A DNA stretch of 64,000 bases from Gracilariopsis chorda (lineage: Eukaryota; Rhodophyta; Florideophyceae; Gracilariales; Gracilariaceae), in assembly GCA_003194525.1 (NCBI GenBank), contig NBIV01000242.1:46898-110897 (forward strand). The letters run 5' to 3'. Positions within the stretch are counted from its first letter, which is position 1, and the number at the start of each line of letters is the position of its first letter. Under the pieces are notes generated by a model. That model was not told the DNA's origin. It did no database searches and saw nothing but the letters and a program-made list of their open reading frames with translations. Positions 56,879 to 64,000 of the stretch are shown here, piece after piece. The position numbers were made by a program, and so were the translations under genes.

Positions 56879-57684
56879 TGTGGTGCAATGCCCCAAAGGG
56901 GAAAAACACCGAAAGATGTCCGGGATCTTCCTCTCACGAGGTGAACCCAGTTGGGTAGAGCCCTCCCAGAGGTGTCACGGCGAAGCCGGTTTGTAAGACC
57001 AGGGACACCTGTCGCGACTCGCGCAGGGAGGTGAAGGCGAAGAATCGGTATCCGCGTGAGCGGGGTGTGATCCTCAGTAGAGGTATGTTTCCACGTAAGT
57101 GGGGGTGTGTGAGCGGATGCGCACACGAGGGCCGCGGATAGCGGGAGGTGCTACCCTAAAAAGGGAAAGAGGAAGGACGAGTGGGTCGCGAGAGCGACGA
57201 GTAGATACGGCAATGTCGGTGGACAGGACTCCCTATACAGGGCGAAACACCAATATGATTGGAACAATTAGTACTCCCAATGATGGGTCTCCTTTAGATG
57301 TGCAAGGGGGGTGAACTTCCGTACACTACGGTGCTTCCCTCCAAGGAGGAGTTGAGAACACGCGGAGGCGGTAAAGCTCAGAGCCAATTCCCCAGGTTGG
57401 GGTCCCTTGTTGGGGAAGGTTTACTGGTGCGACGGCAGTGCGCCGTCGCACTAAGTACTAGCTTCCCAGAAATGGGTGTGAAAATAATAAATAAAATTAA
57501 CTAAAATACTCCACATTCCGTGGCAACATCCACTACTGTGGCCAACCGCCAATTGACCCAAAACCGTGTCCCACGTGTCCATACCCACCATTGTGGGGCG
57601 TAGTTCATATACACACTACACAACCGATAATATCGGGAAAGCGTTCAAGTACCCAGAATCCCTCCCTGAGGGCGTTGCACTTCA
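56879..57684 (-). repeat. Element 2, 3' LTR
   Basis: On + it starts TGTGGTGCAATGCCC, the exact complement of the element 1 LTR end GGGCATTGCACCACA, and ends GGCGTTGCACTTCA, complement TGAAGTGCAACGCC. 806 bases. It is packed with short inverted repeats, including a perfect 10-base stem at 57427-57451. Short open frames here have no family motif. Confidence 0.85.
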
Positions 57685-57698
57685 TATCCCCCCCCTTA
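57685..57698 (-). promoter_or_regulatory. Polypurine tract of element 2
   Basis: On the minus strand TTAAGGGGGGGGATA directly abuts the TGAAG start of the LTR. This is the strongest tract of the three elements. Confidence 0.75.
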
Positions 57699-57741
57699 AG
57701 ACGGGAAAACGACCGCGGGCGCGGAGGATTCCCAGACGAAA

Positions 57742-59529
57742 ATGGGTGATAAAAGCGCGTGCTTTGTCTCCGGTTCTCCGGTAAATCCCTCTGCACCAGA
57801 GTCATCAAGCACACAAACGACAACAACAGCCACCCTCCAAAAGGGACAAATGAACGACGACAACCATATCAACAGCCACAGCCAACCGCTGAGACTTCTC
57901 GGGCGGTACACCACCGGTTTCCGGTCAGTTCCCCTGCCTCAGGGCGATCGAAATCCGGTACAACCGGGGAATATGGCTGCTGCAGCCGACCATCCCTTCG
58001 CACTACCACCTTCGGTGGTGTCCTCCGGAACCACTCCGGTGTCCAACTGGCCAACCTACAACACCCTGGTGGGGCTCAACCCGATGAATCGGAATCACGC
58101 GTCGCGCCTGCGCCTTGCCCCGTGGTTTCACCCCGTCGCTGTCCTCAATGAGGGGTTGGTCACCGCTTATGCGGATGGTTCAGACACCCTTCCGGGGGAT
58201 CTGCCCAGAGCAGTCACCACATCGTGGGATTGGCGTCACCGGATTGCGATTCCGCGTCACCACCTCCGAAGAAACTCGGGCGAGACCGTCGCTGCGGCGC
58301 AGACCGCGTTGACGCGGATGGCGTACCAACAGCAGAGCCGGGCTCCATTCGATGTACCGGTCCCACCGGAGTTTGGCTTCGACGTTAGCTACTTCCGCAC
58401 TCGCGGGGAGATTGGGTACGGCGAGAACCTGTTCCGCCTCGAGACCCTCGCTTGGAGGAATTTCCCCGCAGCGCGGCAAGAGGCCCTTTGCTGGGAGCGA
58501 CCGATTATTCGGGCGGAGTTCAGGTACCTTCCCCGGCAATACCGGTCCAACTTTCTCCAAAACTTCATCCGCTACGAGCGGCGTTGGCGATCCCGATTCG
58601 GGTACTTTATCCCGTATCAGAACGTGGAGATAGAGCGGATTGCGCCGCCTCACCGACTAGGTCGGTATGTAGCACTCCCCGAGTGGTGGCGCTTCCATGA
58701 AGCCTGCCGGGGGTGCTACATAGAACTCCCGCCGGTACTTACGTACCTCGGTTCGCTGCTCATGCAGGATCCCCGGTCGGGGTTGTGGTCCGTAGTGGTT
58801 ACGGAGTGGGCGGCCCGCAGTGCGGCTTATATCCTCAACGAGGCGTACGACCAGTATCGTCTCTGGTTCCTTCAACCGCGTGTGCGGGCAGCGATCCGAA
58901 ACCTGGATCTTCGCATCCCCCTTGGGGGCCAGGCCAACAATGAAGAGGTCCTCCAATTACTTGGGTACATCGACAGCGTTAGCTGGAGTGAGGTCCTGCT
59001 GGAGCAAAGCGGTCGTCTGGATGGCGGCAGCGGTAACACCGGTGGTCCGGGACTCGGTAGAAACACCGCCCTTGCGGGGGATTTTATCTACTTCGACCCC
59101 TGGGAGTTCCGGGAAATTTCCTCCGAGGAGGCGCGAGAGCTTCGCGATACGCCCCGGCATGTGCCGGAAGACCACCCGGTGGGGTACGTCGATTCTGACG
59201 ACTACTACCGCGCATACGGCGGGGATGACCCAATGGTCGATAACGAACCGGAAGAACCCGGGGAGATGGACGTAGAGGAAACCGGCGCTAGCGCGGAAGC
59301 TTTCCCAGAGGGGGTATCTCCGGCCGAGCCGGCTGCTGACCCTTCAACGGCAAGTGCCGGACCTTCTATCCCCAGCGGGGTGACGGCGAATGAAAACGAA
59401 ATCATCGCACGTTTCCTCCGGGGTGCCGGTCTTAGCGCTGCCGAGGTATCGGGGGATGTCACCACCATGGCGGACGCGTTGGCCTACCGCCTTGCTGGGG
59501 GTTACGCCCCGGACGATGGGGGTGAGTGA
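57742..59529 (+). CDS. aORF of element 2, intact conserved unknown protein (595 aa)
   Basis: ATG 57742 is the first Met of the frame, 57 bases from the LTR. Residues 1-115 are polar, T/S/P/N-rich and probably disordered. A conserved domain spans about 122-396: APWFHP (126), RHRIAIP (165), CWERP (250), AEFRYLPR (258), FIRYERRWRSR (275), GCYIELPP (324), LMQDPRSGLWSVVVTEWAAR (340-359), LDLRIPLGG (388). Residues 440-545 are acidic and P/A-rich (DDPMVDNEPEEPGEMDVEE). A C-terminal helix-like segment (IIARFLRGAGLSAAEV) is kept in all copies. There is no signal peptide, membrane helix, zinc knuckle or nuclease motif. It recurs in order in elements 1 and 3, so it is a genuine gene under past selection. 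Function unknown; candidates are a regulator or silencing-escape factor of the element. It is not Gag, because element 1 has a separate zinc-knuckle Gag. Confidence 0.85.
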   Translation: MGDKSACFVSGSPVNPSAPESSSTQTTTTATLQKGQMNDDNHINSHSQPLRLLGRYTTGFRSVPLPQGDRNPVQPGNMAAAADHPFALPPSVVSSGTTPVSNWPTYNTLVGLNPMNRNHASRLRLAPWFHPVAVLNEGLVTAYADGSDTLPGDLPRAVTTSWDWRHRIAIPRHHLRRNSGETVAAAQTALTRMAYQQQSRAPFDVPVPPEFGFDVSYFRTRGEIGYGENLFRLETLAWRNFPAARQEALCWERPIIRAEFRYLPRQYRSNFLQNFIRYERRWRSRFGYFIPYQNVEIERIAPPHRLGRYVALPEWWRFHEACRGCYIELPPVLTYLGSLLMQDPRSGLWSVVVTEWAARSAAYILNEAYDQYRLWFLQPRVRAAIRNLDLRIPLGGQANNEEVLQLLGYIDSVSWSEVLLEQSGRLDGGSGNTGGPGLGRNTALAGDFIYFDPWEFREISSEEARELRDTPRHVPEDHPVGYVDSDDYYRAYGGDDPMVDNEPEEPGEMDVEETGASAEAFPEGVSPAEPAADPSTASAGPSIPSGVTANENEIIARFLRGAGLSAAEVSGDVTTMADALAYRLAGGYAPDDGGE

Positions 59530-59616
59530 AACCTCTAGTCCAGTTTCCTGGTTCTTCTTTCCCTGGCTATGCCAGTTAGTGTAGTGTAGTATTGTGGGGA
59601 GCTAGCTGCTCCCTTG

Positions 59617-59622
59617 AATAAA
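59617..59622 (+). terminator. AATAAA poly(A) signal candidate for the aORF
   Basis: AATAAA is 88 bases past the aORF stop and about 100 bases before the pol stop on the other strand, so each convergent gene could have its own 3' end in the 190-base spacer. Confidence 0.45.
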
Positions 59623-59720
59623 CTTTCCCGTTTAGAACGGTGCTTCTCGGTTGAGTTCCCCGTCTTCGACGGACCTTGTCTTGTTATCCTTTCCTTTCGC
59701 TCTCCGCTCGCGCGGCAACG

Positions 59721-62432
59721 TTACCCAACTTGGGCATTTACCAGCGTGGCTGGAGCTGCAGTTCCCGTTTGACGGTGGTATCGCACGACCTGCGACCGTG
59801 GGAGGTGTTCCATTGGCTCCCACGTATCCCCACTGGGGTCGTACCCGTACCAGCGGACGCGGTATTGTAGAATACCATCCTGGTCCCAGGTGTGTCCGAC
59901 AAGTCGGTCTACTACGAACTCTCGTTCGTAGACCTGCCGGCCGTGCCGGGTGGTGGTTGTAATCCCTGGCGAGGGTTGCCCGCGGTGCGGTATAATGTCC
60001 CTTGGCAGGGTGTTCGGCGATAACTCCGACGTTGCCGTGCGCTGTCCTAGTGGCCGCTGCTCATGCGGGAAAATATCCCTCAAGAGGGTGTGTGGTGCCA
60101 CGGTTTTCACCGGCAAGTCGTTCCCCAGAGGGGTGTCGTTGTTTCCGTCTTCACGGTAGGCCGGGCGAACCGCCAGTCGGCGGGGGACTTGGGTTCCGCC
60201 TTCGCGGTTGAGCGCACGAACCGCGAGTTTGCGGGAAGATGACCGCTCCTGCGGGATCGGCATTTCCACAATCCCCTGGGGGGTCCCGTGCGACACGGTG
60301 ATTGGGTGGCAAACCGCCTCCCTGCCAGGCGCACGAGCGCTCTGCACCATACGTTCCGGCGATGCCGTGGTGTCCCCGGCTACTGACGGGTTGCCTGGGG
60401 CTAACTCCGGTACACCGGTATTTTGGTCAAAATTCCCCTCTGGGGGGTTCCGGGCAGGTGCCGATGACACCCTTTTCAGGGGAATTGCCGCTGAGCGCAG
60501 TGCACCATCTCCGTGAGGAGGAGCAGCGTCCGGTACGACCGGTTTCGAGCGTGCGATGGCGCGCGTTATTCCCGAGTTCCTCGGTTCTTCGCCGCAGCGA
60601 TGCGGGGGTTGGCGCAAATTATTCCCCGTAGCGGGGGCTTTGATTCCGTCAACGACGGGAGGCGTTTCCGGTGCTTGCGAGCCAGGGCTTAAAGCTTCGA
60701 CTGCAGCTTGGCCGCCTTTTTTCCCCAAGAGGGGTGTGGGTATTCCCCTGTGAGGCCGGCGTATCTGGGCGCCCCTTCTCCGCAGGGCGCGGGTCTGATC
60801 GACCTGATTGAACCGCTTCCGCGGGGACTTCCGCCAACGGCGGCTTCGAGGCATCGGGCGATTGCCTTTCCGCTGCTGCGGTATTGGAGTGAGGCTTCTC
60901 CTTTTCCCGGGACAAACGGTGTATTTGCCGCTTTTGCAGGGCCTGTGCGTCTGGTTCCTGTTGCACAGCACTGCCCGGGAACGGGGGATTAGTGTCGCGT
61001 GACATACTCCGTGCTCCACGGTCAGTGTTCCGTATGTTACGGTGTGTTTCCCGTTGCGACGGTGATATCGTTCCTCGAAAACGAGTGTTCTCCTCCCCCT
61101 CCTTAGACGGAGCGGCGGGATAAGGGATAACATTCCCCGCCTGGCGGGTATAGATGCGCGCCAGTGGGGCAGACGTGGTAGGGGCGGGCGCTGAGGGCCC
61201 GAATTACCCGGCTGAGCCGGTGAGTCCGACAGAGTCGGTAGGTCTGAGAGTCCCCGGCTGGGGTGTGGTAGTACCGTAGGTCTAGTACTCCCGGATTGTT
61301 CCGGTGTAGCGGAGTCCGTAGAAACGGGGTTGCCTGGATCCAGGACTACCTCTGACGAGGGAGGAGGGGCGAGGACAACACGATCACGGGAAATCCGTTC
61401 GTGCGTGTCCCCCATCTCTACCACGACAGTGTCGGTGTTAACAGAGATCACCTTGAAGGGTCCATCCGCCACAGGCGAGAGTTTGTGACGCTTCTCCCGT
61501 TCCGGGTTGTAGTATTCCTTCCTGATGAAGACGTAGTTATTTGCCCGAATCGGGGATGGTTTTCCTCGCACGCAAGCGTCAAAATCCCGCTTGTAAGCGG
61601 CTTGGGCCCGTGCCATAGACTTCCGCTCAGCGGGGACCAGCTTGGAAAGCCATCGCTTCCATTGCTGCCGGTAGATACCCACAGATGGGAAATTGTCCAA
61701 GGTAGCTTGGGGTTCCAGCGCCACAGGCGGGGGTGTTCTAGATAGAACTAACTCGAATGGCGAAACTCCGGTAGTCCGGTGTACCTGCGTATTGTACGCG
61801 TAGGTTACCGCATCAGCGTAGAGATCCCAATTCGTTGGGTGGTCAGCGACGTAGGAACGTAACGCCGCGAGTAACGTCCGGTTAAACCGTTCAACTTGCC
61901 CATTACACTGGGGGTGGTAGGTAGTCGTGAACAAGTTCTTGACATCCAGGATGCGACAAACATCCTGGAAGAACTTGCTCACGAACTGCTTCCCGTTGTC
62001 AGAGAGCACCTCTACAGGGGGACCGTAGACAAAAATCCAGTGCGTCACCAGAGCCTGGGCCACCGTGAGAGCGGTTATCCTCCGAAGAGGGACAGTCCGT
62101 ACCAGCTTAGAAAAGCGGTCGGTAATGACAAGTAGAAACTTGTTTCCACGTTTCGTGGTGAGTAATGGTCCGAGAATATCGATCGCGATAAACTCGAGCG
62201 GCGCCCTTGCGGGGAATAGTTTCATCTTCTTCGCATTTTTGCGGAGTTTGACGCGATTCTTCGCGCATTCGCTACAAAACCGCACAGTTGCGTAGCAATC
62301 CACCGCCATTGCGGGCCAATAGAAATCCCTTCGCAGGGTTAGGTAGAGTTTCCTCCCACCTGGGTGACCTCCAATGGGGGCGTAGTGTGATAGATGTAAA
62401 CACCCGCGATTGCAGGGAATGTGGTACCACAA
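59721..62432 (-). CDS. Integrase with long linker and C-terminal chromodomain, element 2
   Basis: 903 open codons; the Met is arbitrary because pol continues from RNase H through a one-base frameshift near 62390-62400. HHCC zinc domain: H16, H23, C53, C56 (LSHYAPIGGHPG, FCSECAKN). Core: D85 (IAIDILGP), D145 (LSDNGKQF), E181 (NGQVERFNRT), a D-x35-E spacing, so all catalytic residues are present. Then SPFELVLSRTPPP, a basic tail and KEYYNPEREKRHKLSPVADG. Residues about 345-830 are a P/R/S-rich low-complexity linker, much longer than usual. The chromodomain is at 837-890: REFVVDRLVGHTWDQDGILQ, YRVRWYGY, DTWEPMEHLPRS, with the aromatic cage residues in place. It would join cDNA to chromatin marked by methylated H3. 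The linker may owe its composition to the inverted-repeat lattice. Confidence 0.9.
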   Translation of the reverse strand: MWYHIPCNRGCLHLSHYAPIGGHPGGRKLYLTLRRDFYWPAMAVDCYATVRFCSECAKNRVKLRKNAKKMKLFPARAPLEFIAIDILGPLLTTKRGNKFLLVITDRFSKLVRTVPLRRITALTVAQALVTHWIFVYGPPVEVLSDNGKQFVSKFFQDVCRILDVKNLFTTTYHPQCNGQVERFNRTLLAALRSYVADHPTNWDLYADAVTYAYNTQVHRTTGVSPFELVLSRTPPPVALEPQATLDNFPSVGIYRQQWKRWLSKLVPAERKSMARAQAAYKRDFDACVRGKPSPIRANNYVFIRKEYYNPEREKRHKLSPVADGPFKVISVNTDTVVVEMGDTHERISRDRVVLAPPPSSEVVLDPGNPVSTDSATPEQSGSTRPTVLPHPSRGLSDLPTLSDSPAQPGNSGPQRPPLPRLPHWRASIPARRGMLSLIPPLRLRRGRRTLVFEERYHRRNGKHTVTYGTLTVEHGVCHATLIPRSRAVLCNRNQTHRPCKSGKYTVCPGKRRSLTPIPQQRKGNRPMPRSRRWRKSPRKRFNQVDQTRALRRRGAQIRRPHRGIPTPLLGKKGGQAAVEALSPGSQAPETPPVVDGIKAPATGNNLRQPPHRCGEEPRNSGITRAIARSKPVVPDAAPPHGDGALRSAAIPLKRVSSAPARNPPEGNFDQNTGVPELAPGNPSVAGDTTASPERMVQSARAPGREAVCHPITVSHGTPQGIVEMPIPQERSSSRKLAVRALNREGGTQVPRRLAVRPAYREDGNNDTPLGNDLPVKTVAPHTLLRDIFPHEQRPLGQRTATSELSPNTLPRDIIPHRGQPSPGITTTTRHGRQVYEREFVVDRLVGHTWDQDGILQYRVRWYGYDPSGDTWEPMEHLPRSQVVRYHRQTGTAAPATLVNAQVG

Positions 62433-64000
62433 TCTGTGGGCGGGCTTCGACCTTTCTTACGAGGTAGCCTTTGTCGTTTACCCCGAAAGGGAGATCTTCA
62501 CCACCGTTGATACGGGCACGAATTCTCGTACAGAATGGGTCGCCGAATTGTTCTCGGATCATTTCTTCCGGTGATACCGGTACAAAGTTTCCCGGTAACG
62601 GGTTCTCAGATTTATCTCGCGATGCGAGTAGTTCGTCAAAATCAGCATCCTCGTCCCAGGTTTCTGGCCTAGCCTCGACGGCATGTTCCGGATCATCCGG
62701 GTCTATAGCCATGAAGCATGGGACTTCATCATCCTCCGTTGGGAGTGCTTCCCCACTTGTGGGTAACCGCGATAAAGCGTCGGCCTGAGTGTTCTGCGCA
62801 CCCTTTTTATAAATGACTTGAAAGTCATATTCCGCGAGGCGGAGTCTCCAGCGCATGAGGCGTCCCGACGGGTCGGAGATATTCATCAACCACCTCAATG
62901 AGGAATGATCCGTGTACAAGGTGAAGTGAATTCCCATAAGGTAGGGGCGCAGAGTGGTCATCGCCCATACGACGGCGAGGCACTCTTTCTCCGATACGGA
63001 GTAGTTCCGCTCATGAACATTGAGCGAACGTGACCAATAACCAATTGGATGTCGTTCCCCCTCGGGGTGGTTTGAAAAAGAGCACACCCGACTTGGTAGT
63101 CGCTCGAGTCCGTATCTACGGAGTATGGCAACCCAAGTTTTGGGAGATGTAGGATTGGTGCTGATGTGACAGCCTCCTTTAAGGAGTTAAAAGCTTCCGA
63201 TTGCTCGGGCGTAAATGTTCCCAGTTTTGGGGGGTTCCCCTTTCGCAACAACGCGTTCAGGGGCGCTGCAGTATCCGAAAAGTTCGGGATAAACCGTCGA
63301 TAGACGTTGACCAGCCCCAGAAAGGAGCGCAGTTCCGTTTGAGTACGGGGTTCTTTCGCCTCAACGAGGGATTTGACTCGAGCTTTCTCGATCGCTAACC
63401 GTCCAGGACGGATAATGTGACCCAGATACTTCACAGTATCTGTGAAAAACTCGCATTTCCTCAACTTGAGGGTAATTCCCGCATCGCGGAGTACGGTCAG
63501 CACGTCTCGGACGTGAGTGAGATGGTCGTCCAACGAGTTGGAGAAGATGATAATATCATCAAGGTAGACCAGACAACTCCGCCACTTAAAGCGGTTGAGT
63601 AGAATATCTACTGCACGCTGAAAGGTGGCGGGGGCGTTGGTTAACCCAAATGGCATCCGCTTGAAGCGGTACGTTCCTGCATGGCAGGTGAAATGCGGTT
63701 TTGTCGCGATCCTCCTGTCTGACAGGTACTTGCCAATATCCCCAATTGGCATCAAGGGCCGTGAACACGGTGGCGTCTCCAAGGGAGTCAATGCACTCGT
63801 CCATACGAGGGATGGGGTACGTGTCCCTAACAGTCACGGCATTGAGCCGGCGGTAGTCGACACAGAACCTCCAGGTTCCGTCAGCCTTTAAAGCCAGTAC
63901 AACTGGGGATGCCCAGGGCGATTGAGCGGGCTCAATCACACCTGCGCGGAGCATCTTGTCCACCTGGGACTGCTCCTCTTCCCGAGCTTTCGGACCTGCC
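62272..64000 (-). pseudogene. Reverse transcriptase and RNase H of element 2, runs off the window
   Basis: RT: AQSPWASPVVLALKADGTWR, FCVDYRRLNAV, YWQVPVRQEDRDKTAF, then a single extra base near 63690 and on in the next frame with YRFKRMPFGLTNAPATFQRA. The catalytic box is CLVYLDDIIIFS (YLDD, 63566-63555), then KYLGHIIRPGRL and ELRSFLGLVNVYRRFI. A single missing C in a C run near 63060 shifts to the RNase H frame: HPIGYWSRSLNVHERNYSVS, LYTDHSSLRWLMN, NTQADALSRL. About 100 spacer residues lead to the integrase zinc domain after an extra T near 62395. Apart from these single-base events the domains are complete, so either the copy died recently or the indels are assembly errors. Confidence 0.85.

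Larger units (their letters stand above)
56879..64000 (-). mobile_element. Element 2: ambisense Ty3/chromodomain LTR retrotransposon, 3' part
   Basis: 3' LTR at 56879-57684, intact aORF on + (57742-59529), then integrase-chromodomain, RNase H and RT on - (59721-64000). Protease, gag and the 5' LTR lie beyond the window. It is the same layout as element 1. The protein frames are long and the RT and integrase catalytic residues are present. Only three single-base indels, each in or beside a short homopolymer, break pol. The insertion cuts the piggyBac gene at 56878, so it is younger than that gene. GC content is clearly higher than in the flanks. Confidence 0.9.
56879..64000. repeat. Lattice of micro inverted repeats confined to element 2
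   Basis: Perfect stems of 4-6 bases with loops of about 1-5 bases occur about every 20-35 bases. Examples in the LTR: CCCC.AAA.GGGG (56891), CCTC.TCAC.GAGG (56930), CCGC.GTGA.GCGG (57052), CCTC.AGTA.GAGG (57072), CCAC.GTAA.GTGG (57091), CCCT.ATAC.AGGG (57231), CCAAT.ATG.ATTGG (57250), CCGTA.CAC.TACGG (57319). In the aORF: CCGC.ACTC.GCGG (58395), CCGA.TTAT.TCGG (58501), CCGAC.TAG.GTCGG (58653), CCGTA.GTGGT.TACGG (58790). In pol: CTCGC.GAT.GCGAG (62616). Most begin CC and end GG. The piggyBac DNA before 56879 and the aORF of element 1 do not show this. Confidence 0.75.

Noticed and set aside
57742-59529. Interpretation of the aORF as Gag or Env
   Set aside because: Element 1 has its own Gag with a zinc knuckle, and the aORF has neither a zinc knuckle nor a signal peptide or membrane segment.

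Overview
The window reads as a eukaryotic nuclear repeat region. It holds only transposable elements of many classes (Ty1/copia and Ty3/chromodomain LTR retrotransposons, Helitrons, PIF/Harbinger, piggyBac, fold-back MITEs), mostly broken and nested in one another. There are no prokaryotic operons, rRNA genes or CRISPR arrays, and I could not identify a convincing host housekeeping gene. The mixture would fit a repeat-rich alga (for example a red alga) or a stramenopile, but nothing in the sequence settles the taxon, so that is only a guess.

Layout. 1-1250: end of a copia element (RNase H, polypurine tract, LTR start) against an inverted copia gag scrap. 3700-6170: CT-rich LTR-like tract, a two-stop unknown reading frame on +, and a convergent Ty3-type integrase end on -. 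7922-8275 and 21622-21979: two copies of one fold-back MITE. 9592-20896: LTR-bounded Ty3/chromodomain element (element 1) with gag-pol on + and a second, convergent gene (aORF) on - next to the 3' LTR. 21980-29000: AT-rich, almost featureless apart from one coding-like remnant. 29040-42890: one copia element on -, split by a Harbinger transposon (30554-32235) and by a Helitron (about 33200-41150). 43471-51319: a second, decayed Helitron on - with a convergent reading frame at its end. 51320-54162: LTR plus aORF of a third, decayed relative of element 1. 54877-56878: piggyBac transposase on -, cut by the next LTR. 56879-64000: element 2, the best preserved Ty3/chromodomain element, pol on - and an intact 595-residue aORF on +, running off the window.

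Two observations stand out. First, three independent elements carry the same unrecognised protein on the strand opposite gag-pol, between the chromodomain and the 3' LTR, so this lineage of LTR retrotransposons is ambisense. Second, element 2 carries a dense lattice of tiny perfect inverted repeats, typically 5'-CCNN, a 2-5 base loop, NNGG-3', roughly every 20-35 bases. It starts at the LTR edge and runs through LTR, both coding strands and spacer. The related elements 1 and 3 and the neighbouring piggyBac gene do not show it. A nucleotide-level constraint or mutational process seems to be superimposed on the protein code.

How the parts work together: gag, protease, reverse transcriptase, RNase H, integrase and chromodomain are the usual copy-and-target machinery of a chromovirus-like element. 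The aORF starts only 57-83 bases from the LTR in the opposite direction, which implies that the LTR drives transcription both ways. The Helitrons encode a Rep (HUH nuclease) plus PIF1-type helicase for rolling-circle transposition and seem to have a convergent accessory gene of their own.
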